From Gryganskiella cystojenkinii (lineage: Eukaryota; Mortierellomycota; Mortierellomycetes; Mortierellales; Mortierellaceae): 34,402 nt of DNA. Below the pieces are notes generated by a model. The model saw only the letters and a list, made by a program, of their open reading frames with translations. It did not search any database and was not told the DNA's origin. The DNA is taken from NCBI GenBank assembly GCA_015852425.1, contig JAAAIG010000338.1:1-34402 (forward strand), given 5' to 3'. Within the stretch, counting starts at the first letter, position 1. Each line of letters starts with the position of its first letter. Made by a program: the position numbers and the translations under genes. This document shows positions 1-12,463 of the stretch, in pieces.

Positions 1-1699
1 TGAAGTGAAGGAGGATATATTCTTTCTCGAGGTTCACACTTGAAGAGTCAAAAGGAAGAGAGGTCTGCGTCTGACTGTGTGCGTTCACTTGTTTTGGTCG
101 AGTTGCTTGTTGACTGACTGGGGGATCAAGTTTGAATGTGGAGTGAATGCAATTGCCGAGATGTCACAAAGGTGGTTCAATGCGTGAATTGAAGCACTTA
201 GGGTATATTGGGGTATATTGACAAGGGTATCTATGAGTTGCTTATGAGTGAGTGAGTGAGTAAGTGAGTAGGGGCATAAAAAGTTGGAGGAAAGAAAAGA
301 AAGACAAAGCACAAACAAAAAACCAAAAAAACGAGAGCTTTTTTTTTTTTTCTCTCGAGTTGCCTCGGTCAATTCTCAAAGTTGCAATTGAGACTGCAGC
401 AGCTGCTGGACAGGGCTCGTTGAACGTGGTTCTCTTGTGTTTTCTTTTTTGTGAGCTCTCCTTTGCCCACCCCTGCTTGTTTTTTCCCTTGATGAGGCAA
501 CAGCAAACGGCGACGACTCAAGTCACTCAACTCAAGTCACTCAACAGCAATAATCAATTTAGTGCAACCATGCAACAGTCACGTGTAATGAGCCCTTCAT
601 CACTGCCGTTGTCATCTTCCTGTCCTCAGCGGAAAAGAACTGGACGTTCAGTGAACGAGGACAAGACCAGCAAAGACGGACACAGAGAAGGAAAAAAATG
701 ACGAAAGATCGCAATCGATTCAGGTTTACTTGGGTAAACAACAAACACGGGAATCCTTAAATTCAGCTCGAAATCTTGAGCAGGGGAGGGGACCGATCCT
801 TCGGTTTGGTATGGGAGTTATTTGTTAGCCACATGGGGAAGTAACAGGAAAGGGCACAGAGTTCTATGAATGCAACGAAGCTGGCGGGGGATCAAGAAAA
901 GAACCGGGCTCGAACGCGTTTTGAACTTGAGATGAAGCGCCACACGGAACACAAAAGAGACCGTGCATCGAGGAGAACCTACGTTATTTTTGTTTCGCTC
1001 CCGACACACGCAATTGTTTTCATTTTTTTTACCCCTGATGTACGCCGGACGGGACCCAGGCAAACAAGATGAGAATCCTAACCATCGATTCACTGTGACA
1101 CAGCGGGAACAGTGACGTCCTGTGCAGAAAAAACTAGGTCCTTCTCTTTCATTTTTTGTTTGTTGTCCTCCTCTCAAAAACATTATGTGAGTGCGCTAGT
1201 GTTGTGGTCTGAGTGTGGTTGAAATGGTTTCAAAAGCAAGGACAATTTTTATTTATTTTGTTAGACGTTGAGTCACACAGTTCCCCTCGCCAAGTAAAAT
1301 CGGCCCTGCTGTTCATTTTTTTCTCCTCCTTGTCAGCGCGTGTTTAGCAGACGGACGTGTGGCCATGAGTCCGATGATCGGCAAAACGATTTTTGTTCCT
1401 GCAGCAGGTGGAACATATGCGTGGAGCAAAAGACGTCCCAATCGACCAAATAAAAAGAGTGGCCCGGGATCTTGAAAAAGACATGTGAACCTAATTTACA
1501 TATGACAGCTTGGCTGTCCGAGTCATAGCACTGTGACCTGTGTCATCGAAAATGAGGCGCTCTATGTAGATGTTTATGAAATAGTAGTGGTAGTGTACAA
1601 GATGAACGATGCGTGAAGGAATAATGAGAGGGTAGGGGGTAGGGTAAAGGTAGTGTATCGGTAGGTGGGAACTAACTACTTGGGAAGAATCGACATCTC
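1..1699. other. Gene-free left flank
   Basis: I see no supportable gene here. The open frames on both strands are short, low in complexity and show no recognisable motifs. The stretch holds a (GAGT)n run at about 246-270, a perfect 14-bp tandem duplication at 518-545 (unit starting TCAAGTCACT), a T run near 340-352 and one CACGTG box at 580-585. It probably contains the 3' UTR of the IF-2 gene, which ends at 1700 on the minus strand, and perhaps the promoter of a gene beyond the left edge. Confidence 0.6.
246..270. repeat. (GAGT)n simple repeat
   Basis: About six imperfect copies of the tetranucleotide GAGT, interrupted once by TAAGT. This is a simple microsatellite with no gene context. Confidence 0.85.
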
Positions 1700-4600
1700 T
1701 TACAGCTTTCTCAAGACCTCGATCTTTTTCACACTCTGGATGACATCGCCTTCCTTGAAATCCTGGAACCCATCAAACTCCATACCACACTCGGTACCCT
1801 TCTTGGCTTCTTGAATATCTTCCTTGATACGCTTCAGCGTCGAGAGTCGACCATCCCAGATCACTTCGCCATCTCTCACGATGCGAACATCCTCCTTGCG
1901 GGTCACGCCTCCATTTATGATACGACAACCGGCAACATTCTGGTTCTGACCACTCTTCATCTTGATCGGGAAGACCTGAGCAATCTTGGCTTCACCAACG
2001 ACTTGGATCTCAATATCCTTGGGCAATAACGTCGCCATCTCGATCTTGACATCGTCCAAGAGCTTGTAGATGACGTTGAATGATTTCAGTCCGACACCCA
2101 TCTGTCTTGCAGTCTGCATCAACTTTTTATCCGCCTTGACATTGAATCCCAGCACCATGGCTAATCATGACATAGAAAAAGAAAAAGGTAACAAAGTGAG
2201 CTTCTTTTCATTGTTGCTTCCCAGTTGTTCCCATGAAAGAAGACCAAAATAATCATGCGAAGGCCATTCAGAGTTAGTTGCTCTATCATTCGAAAGGTAC
2301 CACAAAGGGCTGAGAGCAGCCGATTTTTCTTTGCTGCTCTCTTTTTTTTGGCCACCACATGTCGTGCATTTTCTGTGTTTGTGTTGTTCCTCACCATTGC
2401 AGTTCGCGGCAAACTGGATGTCACTCTCAGTGACATTTCCCACGCCGTGCTGGATCACACTGACCTTGACCTGGTTCGCAGGCAGGCCCGAGAGCGCATC
2501 ACAGACGGCCTCGACCGTTCCACTCACATCTCCCTTGACTACCATCCTCAGGTGCTTGACTTCGCTCTCTTCTTCCTCCTTGGCCTGCATTGCCGCGACT
2601 GAGAGCTGCTTCTTGACCTGAATCGGTTCCGGATACGTATCGAGGACACCCTGGTGGAATAACCAAGTCTTGCGCTTGAATTCCTTCTGAGCCAGCTTTT
2701 CGTCATCTTCCTCCTCGGCGGTCTTGCGACGCTTCTCATTGATAGCAACCAGAGTCTTCAATTGTTCCTTGTGTTCCTTCTTCAATGCTCGGTTGGTCAT
2801 AACAAGTTTGGCTTGTTCCTCGGATTCAGCACCCAACATTTCGTCACCAGCCATAGGCAGATCTTTCCATCCCATGACCTTGACAGGCGTTCCTGGAGGC
2901 GCATCCTTCACAGACTTGCCCGTATCATTCACAAGCGCCTTGACCTTGCACCAGGCGTCACCTGCAACAATAGTGTCACCGACCTTGAGTGTACCACGCT
3001 TGACCAAGACCGTGGCGACGTTACCACGACCCTTCTCAACTTGAGACTCAATGATGTGACCCTCTCCGCGGATCTTGTTCTCGGCTCTCAGGTCCAATAC
3101 CTCAGCCAGCGTCAAAATCGCCTCCTCGAGTTTATCGAGATTCTTGCCCGTCAGGCCTGATACTTCAATACACTGGGTTTCGCCTCCGAGATCCTCAACC
3201 GTGATACCGTACTGCAATAGGGCCTGCTTGGCTTTATCGGGCTCCGCACCGTACTTGTCGCATTTGTTGATCGCCACGATGATAGGGACGCCAGCCTCTT
3301 CCGCATGCTTGATCGCCTCAGCAGTCTGGGGCATGACACCATCCTCAGCGGCGACGACCAAGACGACGATGTCGGTCGTTTGAGCTCCACGAGCGCGCAT
3401 AGCTGAGAAAGCTGCGTGTCCGGGGGTGTCCAAGAAAGTGATGCGTTGCTTCGAGGGCAAGAGCACTGAGAAGGCTCCAATATGCTGGGTAATGCCTCCG
3501 GCTTCTCCTGCGGCAACAGAGGTCTTGCGCAAGGAATCCAACAAGGTAGTCTTTCCGTGATCGACGTGTCCCATGATAGTCACAACTGGTGGGCGCAGTG
3601 GGTAAATCGACATGTCTTCTGGTTCGGGTCTACAGGTAAGAGACCAAAAAAAAAAAGTTCGGGTCAGACACCGTATAAAAAATTTCCTTTTTCAGTTCGA
3701 TCCATGTCCATGGTAAAAAAACACACACACATACTGGGCGGTGAGATCAAAGAGACTCTCTGTGTTGGCGATAATGGGGTTGACATTGTATTCCAGCGCC
3801 AAAAGCGAAGCATCCTCAGCGGTAAGAACTATGCACGTTAGACCGAAACAGATATCGTTAGAATAAATAATTACGAATAAATTAAAATCAATGATTTCAT
3901 CCGAAACCATCCGACTTCTTACTGTGATCGTGACGAGTAATCTCCATGCCAAGGGCCTTCATCGTGTTCTCAAAGTGTCCGATCCTGGCACCCAGCAGTC
4001 CAGCAAGGTTCGAGACAGTGACAGCCTCAGGGATAAAGACGTCCTTGGCTGGTTTTTGTTTTGGCTTGCGATTTTGGGATCGTTTAGCGACCTCGATCTT
4101 GGCGTTCTCCTTCGCTGTTCGCGTTGACTTTGAGAATGTGGGTTGCGGTGAAAGTGTGGCTGCAATCTGTACGTTCTCTACTGCTGGACGAACTTGCGTC
4201 GCAGTGTTGGTAGTAGAGGTGGTAGAAGTGGTAGAGGGGTTTGCTGTTTCAGAGGCTTTTGGTGTGGATGTTGTCGGAGGACTTGACGATACTGGCTTGT
4301 TGACAGCAGGTTGGGCGATAGCTTTGGGCTTTGCTGCTGGTGGCGTGAACCCCCACTGAGCTGAGGTAGCGAAGGAAGGCGGTGCTTTGGCAGGAGCAGC
4401 AGCCGGTTGTGGTTTAGGCGTTGGTGTGGGTGCAGAGAATCCCCAGGCTGACGAAGTCGAAAAGGATGAAGGAGGTGGTGGGTTGTTCGATCGTGCTCCT
4501 CCACGCTGTTGCTGCTGACCATAGTTATTGCTGTTGCCTTGGTCGACATACCGTTCCCGCCTTGGCTGTGGTTGTTGTTGCTGATTATGCCTCCGAGCGT

Positions 4601-5000
4601 TGTTGCTGCCGTAACTGCTACCACCTTGGTTGTGCTCTTCGACAGCGCGACGGTACTGACTGTCCTGTGCTCTTGCAGCTTGACCTGGTGGGGGAGCCCA
4701 TTTGTTGGACCCCGAGGTATTGTTGGAGTTGTTTGCACCGGCAACGTCCTTTCTCAGATCCATTCGCATCCGCGTCTTTTCATCGAGATTTATCCGCCCC
4801 CCGACCAAGGGTTTTCCAGCATTGCTGCTATTGCTGTTGGGACCAGAATTCAAGTTCTTTGTCGTCCCTGTCTGGAAGGTTCTCTGATTGCAGATCAAGA
4901 ACGGACGACCTTGACCAGAGACGACTGTGCGCTGACTCGTCGAGTGGACCAGACTTGATCCTGCGCCCGAGCGGCTACCGAGACGAGCGACGTTCAACAT
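1700..5000 (-). CDS. IFM1: Mitochondrial translation initiation factor IF-2
   Basis: A translational GTPase that delivers initiator tRNA to the mitochondrial small ribosomal subunit. Four exons on the minus strand, 5000-3923, 3828-3735, 3629-2395 and 2160-1700, join in frame to 955 residues; all three introns are GT-AG. Residues 1-48 are Arg/Ser/Thr-rich and acid-free, as in a mitochondrial presequence. Residues 50-290 are N/Q/P/S/T-rich and disordered. An IF2N-like segment (about 320-385) precedes the G domain: G1 GHVDHGKT at 411-418, G3 DTPGH at 458-462, G4 NKCD at 512-515, followed by domains II to IV. The C-terminal exon (starting AMVLGFNVKA) is typical domain IV. Length exceeds the yeast (676) and human (727) proteins because of the N-terminal insert. 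The 5' end faces MRPL23 across 444 bp. Confidence 0.95.
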
Positions 5001-5444
5001 GGTTATGTTTTCCTGTCTCCTGTTTCCTGCTTCCTATTATAAGTTTCCGAGTTCCGAGTCTCTCCCGTTCCGTTGTGATGGGAGGATGGTGAATTGGAAG
5101 GATGAGCAGATGGAGAGAGTAAAGGGAATGAAGGTCGAATCGCGCTCTGTCGAAGGGGGAAACGAAAACGGAAAAAAAAAGACAATAGGGAATTTTGAAC
5201 TTGAACTCAGTAGTGTGTGACTGTCAAGTGATTGTGATCGGACACAGGCAGGAGAGGGCAATCCGCCCAAATCACTTATGGAAAGGCATAAATAATACAA
5301 GCCACCGGGTCTTTGATTTACTTGGGCCTGCAGCACCCCCAAAGGGCTTTTGAAGGAACGCACGACTCAATTATTGCATAGGGCATTACATTACTCTCAT
5401 TCATTCTTTTACTCCTTTCGCTCTTCCCTTCACATTCCGCAATC
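5001..5444. promoter_or_regulatory. Bidirectional promoter, IF-2m / uL13m
   Basis: The 444 bp between the start codons of two divergently transcribed mitochondrial translation genes. It must hold both 5' UTRs and both core promoters. An AT-rich ATAAATAAT element lies at about 5287, some 155 bp upstream of the uL13m start, and TTATAAG lies near 5037, close to the IF-2 side. Neither is proven as a TATA box. Confidence 0.6.
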
Positions 5445-6326
5445 ATGTCTCAAAGTATCGGAAAGGTACAACATCGACATCACGAGCAGCGTCTCTCCAT
5501 CATGTCCTCACTTCTCACTCCTCTCTCCTCAAAGAAAACAGTCCTCTCACCCTTTTGACCCTTCATGTTCTTTGCAAAAATAGACAGCATTGGCCTATGC
5601 CAGGGTGTGGCACTTGGTCGATGCCAAGCAAAGAGTCCTCGGACGTATGTCCGTCGGCATCGCAGAGACCCTCATGGGAAAGCACAAGCCTATCTATGAC
5701 CCTGCCTGTACGTTCTTCAACCCTTATACCTTTCCCGAGCTGATCAGGAGTACAGGAATTCAGGAACAACAATGGGATAACGGAACATAGAGTGGGAATC
5801 CATTGATGCATGGGGGAACACTGGACCCTTTTTTCAAAAAAGTTTTCGACGACTTCGACTTGCTATCCCTATGGACCGACGAAAACCCCAGGCACCTCCC
5901 TTGGCAGACAGATACGCCATATCTTTTCTTGATTACCAAGTCACCAAGAGAATGTATCCTCTAACCCGTCTGCATCATCACTCCCTTCAAATGATAGCCG
6001 ACTGTGGAGACTACGTGGTTGTGATCAACGCTCGTGCTGTGAAGACGACCGGCACCAAGGCGCAGGATAAGCTCTACAGACACCACTCCGGTTACCCCGG
6101 TGGATTGAAGGAGCAGACCTTTGAAAACTTGATGGCCAAGGATCCCGATGCCATCATCCGCAAGGCCGTCTCCGGCATGTTGCCCAAGAACAGACTTCGG
6201 GACCCTAGACTCGGACGTCTCTTCATTTTTGAGGGCGAGACTCACCCCTATGAACAAAACATCATCAAGCGGTACGATGCCCTTGGAAAGGAGACTCGTC
6301 TTGACCCATCAAAAGTTGACGCATAA
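5445..6326 (+). CDS. MRPL23: Mitochondrial large-subunit ribosomal protein uL13m
   Basis: Structural protein of the mitochondrial 54S/39S subunit (bacterial L13 family). Three exons, 5445-5465, 5584-5707 and 5998-6326, give 157 residues. The first exon encodes only seven residues (MSQSIGK). Family signatures follow the joins exactly: [52 protein letters not shown] and [18 protein letters not shown]. The second splice rebuilds a Ser codon from T + CC, restoring the conserved PxSDCGDY stretch, which strongly supports the model. Introns are 118 and 290 bp. The gene is divergent from mitochondrial IF-2 and convergent with WRAP73 (180 bp apart). Length is close to yeast MRPL23 (163). Confidence 0.95.
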
Positions 6327-6506
6327 TCATCACAATCAACAAATAATTCAGCAACATCATCATCATCGCAGACGCATCCTCACTCTTTAGAAAAAGAAAT
6401 ACCCATCCCTGTGGGTTCTATGTAAAGTAATTACAAACTTGAATATTCGAACGGAATGCCTTTTGGCGTTGTAATGGGCTGTTTATTTTTGAGTCGTTTT
6501 GAGTCG

Positions 6507-8826
6507 CTACCGAAGTCGAGAAAAGATTGAAGACGTACTATCCGGTTGTGATGGTTGTTGTCGTAGTGATGGCTCTTCTTCTTCGATTGGAAATCCTAGA
6601 CAGAACTGGTCCTTGGCCAGCAAGAGCAAACCTTTCCCATCTGGACACCATCTCAAGGACGAGATCTCAAACTCTTCGACTGGTACCTCGATCGCCTCAA
6701 CAATTCCGCCGCCCTCAATCGCACCCGTGCCAGCTCGGACCGTATTGGGGTCTCGAGTAGATCTCCAGCTGTAAACATGCTTGGATCCACAACACCAAAC
6801 GATTCGAGAAGGCGAGGTGGGGTCCCAACGACTGACTCGGATCGGTGATTGCTGTTGGATGATAGCAACCGGTCGCAACTCCGCCATAGACCATATCCAA
6901 AGGACATTGGGCATGTTGTCTATGACGTATGTCGTATGAGAGTGGTATGTTAGTTCAGGAATGAAAGTCAAGGAAGAAACTGATAGAAACAGCAGACAGG
7001 AGGAAGACTTACCATTTCGAGACGCGAGCAGTGACCCGTCGCAGTTGAAGTCGCACCATCCTACTCCAAGTTTCGCGTTTGGTTTTTGGGCATCAATTCG
7101 ATTCGCAGGAACCCAGGCCGGCTGTTCCACCATCGTATCTATTCACCGGTGAGAAGCATACGAGAGAGGACATTAGAAAGGGTAATTTGCTCCACACAGA
7201 ACTTACGCAGTACCAACAACCACTAAAAAAATAGAAGAGTTATATACGTACATTCAATCGCTCCTTGGATGCGAGCAGCTCCTGATACTTCAACGGTCGA
7301 GTTGGATTCAAGCCAAAGTGTCTATATGAGGACGGAGTAAGATATTACTGATCACTTCAAATCATTGGTCGTCGTCCTTATCCGAACTTTGTTCATGGCA
7401 CTTGATGCTTACAGTTTTGGGGCCGTAATTGATATAGGCGGTATGACGAAACTCGAGAATAGATTTCCATGTGAGATGGTTCAGCAGCCGGATCTAATAA
7501 GGCGCAGCAGCTGGCCGTCAGTACATCCTGCATTATGAGATACCCAAAGTCCCTCAACTCTGAACAAAGTTTTGTGTTTACCTTTTGGTCATATCCTCCG
7601 AGTGCCAACAACTTGGATGTGGGGTGCCAGCAAACAGACTTGACACCCATACCTGTACCCAGAGTACTACTCGAGTGAGATCCCGCGGTCTGGTCTTCAG
7701 AACTACTCTCCATGACTTCATATGCACCTTGCCGCCGTCCATCCATTGTGTAAATGGCGACTCTGAAGGCCAAGTTGGGATTCTCCCAAACGGCTAGGTA
7801 CCGTCCATCAGGACTCCACAAGATCCCCTCTGCATCTTTAATTCCTCCTCCTCCAGTGCTCCCTCCGATGCTTGCGTTTCCTACGAACTGCCTGTGACTC
7901 TTGTCGTCTTCAGCTATCGAAAAGCTGTGAATTGCATCGGGTGAGTTCCAGTAATCTTCAGTCCCAAAGATTGAGACATAATCCTTGCAATCGCGCGAGT
8001 CCCGCTCCACGATGGCCAGGTATTGTAAATCGGCCCTGATACTGTACTGGTATTGTGATCCCGGTCCCGTAGCTGTCGTTGTCGTGGTTCCGAGGGTGGA
8101 GTGCGGTGGCACGGAAAATGAGGTGACAGACGATCGCACCATTTCCTTGGGGTATTGAATGGCCATGACCATCTTTCCAGAATCTGGCATGATCGTTCTG
8201 GATACTGAGGCTGAGAGACTGCTTTCTCCGGGTCGTATGGTCGACATGGATAAGGGCGACCGTTCTAGGGACCAGATCGAGACTCGTAAGAGTTGTGACT
8301 CCCAGATGAGGATATGACGAGAATCGGCACTGAAACGGATTCCGCGTTGACATTCTGCTCCTGGAGGTGTATATCCGGGTACCTTTTTCATGATTGCCTG
8401 TCGTTCCTGTAGAGTCTTTCCGTTCTTTCCTGCTGTGCTTCCATTCAACTTTGGGTTCCCGTTCATGATCCCCGGTACTGTGATAACGGCTTTGAAATCC
8501 TCTTGATCGACCGAGTAAACGTGAACGGTCCCTGTGGCAGGACAGGCGGCAAGAATCATGGTAGAATCGGGAGCCCAGCCAATCTCGGTGACAGCCGGTA
8601 ACGAATCTCGAAAGAGTCTGATTTCAATGACTCGAAGGATTTGCATTGTCGAAGCAAAGCGAATGATAAGCGTGCCTTGTCCACCATCCTCTTGAGCTTG
8701 AATAGCGGCGGATGGATGCAATCGAGTGAATCCTTCGTGGACGAGATGGTACGAGGCAAGGTATTTCGCATTGGGCGAGTAGAGCGTCAGGGATTGGGAG
8801 TGCTTGAATGGTTCCGTAAAGTCCAT
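6507..8826 (-). CDS. WDR8: WD-repeat protein WRAP73/Wdr8 (spindle-pole anchoring)
   Basis: Homologue of human WRAP73 and fission-yeast Wdr8, which with Msd1 (SSX2IP) anchors spindle microtubules at the spindle pole or centrosome. Five exons, 8826-7582, 7493-7413, 7321-7252, 7138-7013 and 6919-6507, give 644 residues. Diagnostic matches include MDFTEPFKHS at the N terminus (human MNFSEVFKLS), RDCKDYVSIF, GVKSVCWHPTSKLLALGGYD, IRLLNHLTWKSILEF and RNDNMPNVLWIWSM. The repeat blades are separated by low-complexity inserts, making it longer than the human protein (460). The 8826 ATG sits in a GCCATGG context and matches the family start; an in-frame ATG at 8904 would add 26 residues. The gene is divergent from ERV41. 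Confidence 0.92.
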
Positions 8827-9137
8827 GGCATTGAGTCCTAGCGGTCCGTTGTGTGTGGAAGCGAAGAAAAAATCGCAGGAGCGCGTCGAAAGTGAAAGTG
8901 ACATTGAGTCACGTGGCAATCAATCTCAATTGTTCTTTACCCCTTAAGCCATAATTCGCCCATCCACTCACCTTGTGCCAACTCGACTCTCAAAACGCAC
9001 GAAAGATGGGCCATCTCTGTTTCAAGAAAGGGGCCATTTCGTTTATCGCTTTACCTTTGTCAGCTCTCCATCTGTACTCATCTCTTCAAAAGGACTCTCG
9101 AAAAACTCTGGACTCGGGATAAATCTCACTTTCTACC
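8827..9137. promoter_or_regulatory. Bidirectional promoter, WDR8 / ERV41
   Basis: The 311 bp between the WRAP73 and Erv41 starts. It carries a TCACGTGG E-box (CACGTG at 8910-8915), a typical site for bHLH or Cbf1-like factors, 84 bp upstream of the chosen WRAP73 start. No clear TATA box is visible. The assignment is from gene geometry; the motif function is inferred. Confidence 0.5.
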
Positions 9138-10648
9138 ATGCAGTTCAAGGAGTTTGACGCCTTCCCTAAGGTCGAGTCTGGATTCGTGAAACGGACAGGG
9201 TCTGGTGGCATCTTGACCCTGATGGTCACTGCCATCCTATGCATCCTCGTCATGGGTGAACTCAAGGATTACATGTCCCTCAGGAACGACTACCGGTTTA
9301 CGGTCGACCCTCTTGTCAACCACGAACTTCAGATTAACCTCGATATCACCGTTGCTATGACCTGCGATTGTAAAAAACACGCTCGACTGACTCTGGGAGA
9401 CCCTGTTATGCGTGCTGTATTGATAAGTGAATCGAAAGACTGATATCGTCGCTTTCTACATTTCTATGCCCATAGCGCTGTCGATTGACCTCAGGGATAT
9501 CGCAGATGTTCAGCTCAGACTCTCGGAGACGGTTAAAAAGATCCCTACGGTAATCTAACAGAAGGCATATAAGCGTGGACACGACCAGCAGTTGAAAGCA
9601 TTTTTGGACATGCTCATGTCCTATTCGCTATAAGGACTTTGGTCTCGGGATAAGAGCAGACCAAGATGGACAATACAGGATTTTATCCTCTTCAAGCCTC
9701 ATTACCTCATAACATCGGGATCTCTGACTTCGGATACTTTTGCCTACATTACTTCTGATTCAAATAGCATTTCACTTTGGGCTCTAGCGCACATTCGGAA
9801 CAAATCCGCAAACAACCCCTCAACGTCCAAAAACTCATCAAGGCGGCCAGCAGGACTGCAGCTTTTGAGAAAGCCGCCAAATGTAATCATAGCGAAGATG
9901 AATCGTCCAAGCTGGATTGATATTCAGACAGCCGGTATTGCCATCAGTGCTGACTTTTTTTTTTTTTTGTGATGGAACACAATAGCTAATGAGGATTACA
10001 AGGCGTGTCGAATCGTTGGGAGTTTTGAGGCCAACAAGTTGAGCGGGAATATGCACATCACTGCAGTCGGCCACGGATACGGTGGTGGTCATGCGGAGCA
10101 CAATCTCATGAATATGACCCACAAGATTGACGAGCTGTCGTTCGGACAATTGTATCCCAACATCGTTAACCCCTTGGATGACAGCTTTGAGCTTTCCGAG
10201 TCTGGTAACGGCTCGACACATCTATGATTCGGATTCTTCATGATCATTTGCAATGGATGTGATAACTGACCTTTGCGTGTTTAATATTACTTTCTTATTT
10301 TCAAATCTAGCGTTCGAGGCTTTCCAGTACTTCTTAGTGGTCGTGCCAACCGTTTACGTGGATCGATCCAACAAGGAACTCTTGACGAACCAGTATTCTG
10401 TGAGTGAGTACCGTCGTGCCTTTGGTGAGCACCAAGGTGTTCCAGGTCTGTTCTTCAAGTACGATTTCGAGCCCATGACCCTCATCATCACAGAGGAATC
10501 GTCAATGTCCTTTGGTCATCTTTTGGTCCGTCTTGCAGGATTGGTCGGAGGTTATTTCGTCACCGCAGGCATGGCGCACAAAGCCTTGAGTGCCGCCTAT
10601 TACACGGTGAAGCCTGAGGCACCAACTCTCAGGAGGCATAATGTCTAA
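9138..10648 (+). CDS. ERV41: Erv41/ERGIC2 COPII-vesicle cargo receptor subunit
   Basis: Membrane protein that, with Erv46, forms an ER-Golgi complex retrieving ER residents and sorting cargo in COPII vesicles. Five exons, 9138-9369, 9476-9549, 9768-9882, 9986-10204 and 10311-10648, give 325 residues. Family features in order: FDAFPKVESGFVKRTGSGG, TM1 (about 23-42), LQINLDITVAMTC, the lumenal ACRIVGSFEANKLSGNMHIT block, THKIDELSFGQLYPNIVNPL, GVPGLFFKYDFEPM and a C-terminal TM (HLLVRLAGLVGGYFVTAGMA). The ends sit in the cytosol. Two donors use GTAATC. Intron 2 (218 bp) is the least certain join, because the segment between the KKIPT and HFTLGSSAH ends is weakly conserved. No Erv46 partner gene is in the window. 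Confidence 0.9.
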
Positions 10649-12424
10649 AAGAAGACAGTGGATTGTCATTTGCTTTACGCGCCTTCTTCATTTTCTCCTT
10701 GGAGGCACGGTGGGTTCTTGGAGGCGGAGCCTTTTGAAGAAAAAGAGATGATGAGTAATAGATACACACATTACAAATTTCGATACCAAATAATCCCAGA
10801 TACATGCCAAGGTGTTTCTGACTCGGGCTTTTCTTTCACCCGAGGCTTGATGGGTTGGCTCGCTACTTCAAGTTGCAAAAATGCTAAAAGATGACTGTGC
10901 ACTCTGGTCATATTAGCCACTATGCCACCCTGCATGAACAAACAGCCTTCTCTCGCACAGCCAAGGAGTCAAAGCACAAAAATTGGGCTGTTGGGCCAGA
11001 CCATTAACTTGGTGGCCCAGAGCGTGGCCGGTGCAGAAATCGGACTTTTGGAGTTGGTTGGGGGGATGCTGTCAGAGTCACCAGGATATGTCTCGGGGCA
11101 ATTCAACCCTTGTTTGAGAGCCAAAGTAACAAAGCTACAAACATAGCCCAAGCACAACCTGGATCGGGGAACTGTTGTTTGGGTACTGTCGGGACATAAA
11201 AGACGACAGACGCGTAGTCTAGAACCTCCAAAGAGTCATTATTCATCTTTATTGAAAGATGTGGTGAGCGATAATGTTGCTCAGAGCAGCATTTTCGAAA
11301 CAACAAAGATGAAAGACACTCCTGCTGCTCTCTGTTAACTCGATAAAAGGGTCCCTTCACGGATGATATTAGCCCCGTCGCTCGCGTTGTCAACTTGCAT
11401 TTTTGTTTGACCAAGAAGATTTTATATAAGACTCAGAGAAAAACGGGGGGAAGACATGCTCATTCAGAAAATTGATTGTTCCTGAAAACCAGCGTTTCTT
11501 CTTTCCGATGTGCTTTTTGTCTTTTCTGTGAGCTGTCAACAGGAAACCTCGCAAAGTCGTGAGACCTTCTTTTGGGGCGTTTTGTTCGTTTCGTTCTCTT
11601 GGTGGCTATCGCCATCCGAGTTGGATGATCGTTATTCTTTTCTTATGCTCGTTATCCTCCGGTCCTGTTGCCATCAACTCCTTCGTTGTTGTCCTGATGA
11701 TCGTGCGTCTCCTCTTTATTAAAGGAGGCCCATGTGCGGCCGAAAGTGGACGAGAGTTCAACATGAGCCAGCAAGGGAACCATTAAACAAAGTCCTGCCG
11801 CAGCTGTGGCATGATCACACTCTTTCCTTGATCCCTGTCAACAAAGTGGAGGCAATGCGATCGGACTCTGGACATACAATTGTTGCTCACTCTTTTTGTT
11901 TGTTTCCTCTTTGTCAGAAATAAGGTTGGTTGAGTTTCTCTGCTCATGCGTCGACTCTTAAAGCGGTTAAACAATTTCGGAAGGTTTTCGCAGAGTTGAT
12001 GGTGGCACGAATGGCAGCGGCGGTTTGATCATTGACTGTTATTTGACGGTGTGGCACTGTGCGCGCAAACCAATTTTTTTTAATTGTTGCTGCAGCTCTC
12101 ACGAAACAGGGGCAACATATTTCCATGTCCCCTCACACAGACACAAAGCATCCTGCTTATAGATGCCACCGTGGACTACCATTGGCTCACATTTCGGTGC
12201 GAGTTCCGTCCCACAAAGGATTTTCGCCGGTACTAACGGGACCGGATGCAGAAGCGGCGAAAGATTGGGGCGCCGCGGTCCATCGCCAGAGATATTGATC
12301 TCTTTTCGCTTTTGTCCGACTGTCTTAGACTTTTTTTCTTGAGCACATCTCGTCTGAGCATTTTTGGCGACAATAGACCAAGGTCCAAAGAAGATGAAAA
12401 GAGAAGATCGTGGCGCAGAGCAAA

Positions 12425-12430
<6 letters not shown>

Positions 12431-12457
<27 letters not shown>
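12431..12457. repeat. (GA)n microsatellite
   Basis: An uninterrupted run of about 13 GA dinucleotides, ending in GGGG. It lies about 790 bp upstream of the four-TM gene start. Confidence 0.95.

Positions 12458-12463
<6 letters not shown>

Noticed and set aside
264..701. 145-codon plus frame in the left flank
   Set aside because: Low-complexity residues, no motif and no splice-linked extension.
7207..7222. Possible 16-nt micro-exon in the WRAP73 intron 7139-7251
   Set aside because: It is flanked by AG and GTAAGT on the minus strand, but including it shifts the frame. Direct splicing 7252 to 7138 restores the conserved frame.
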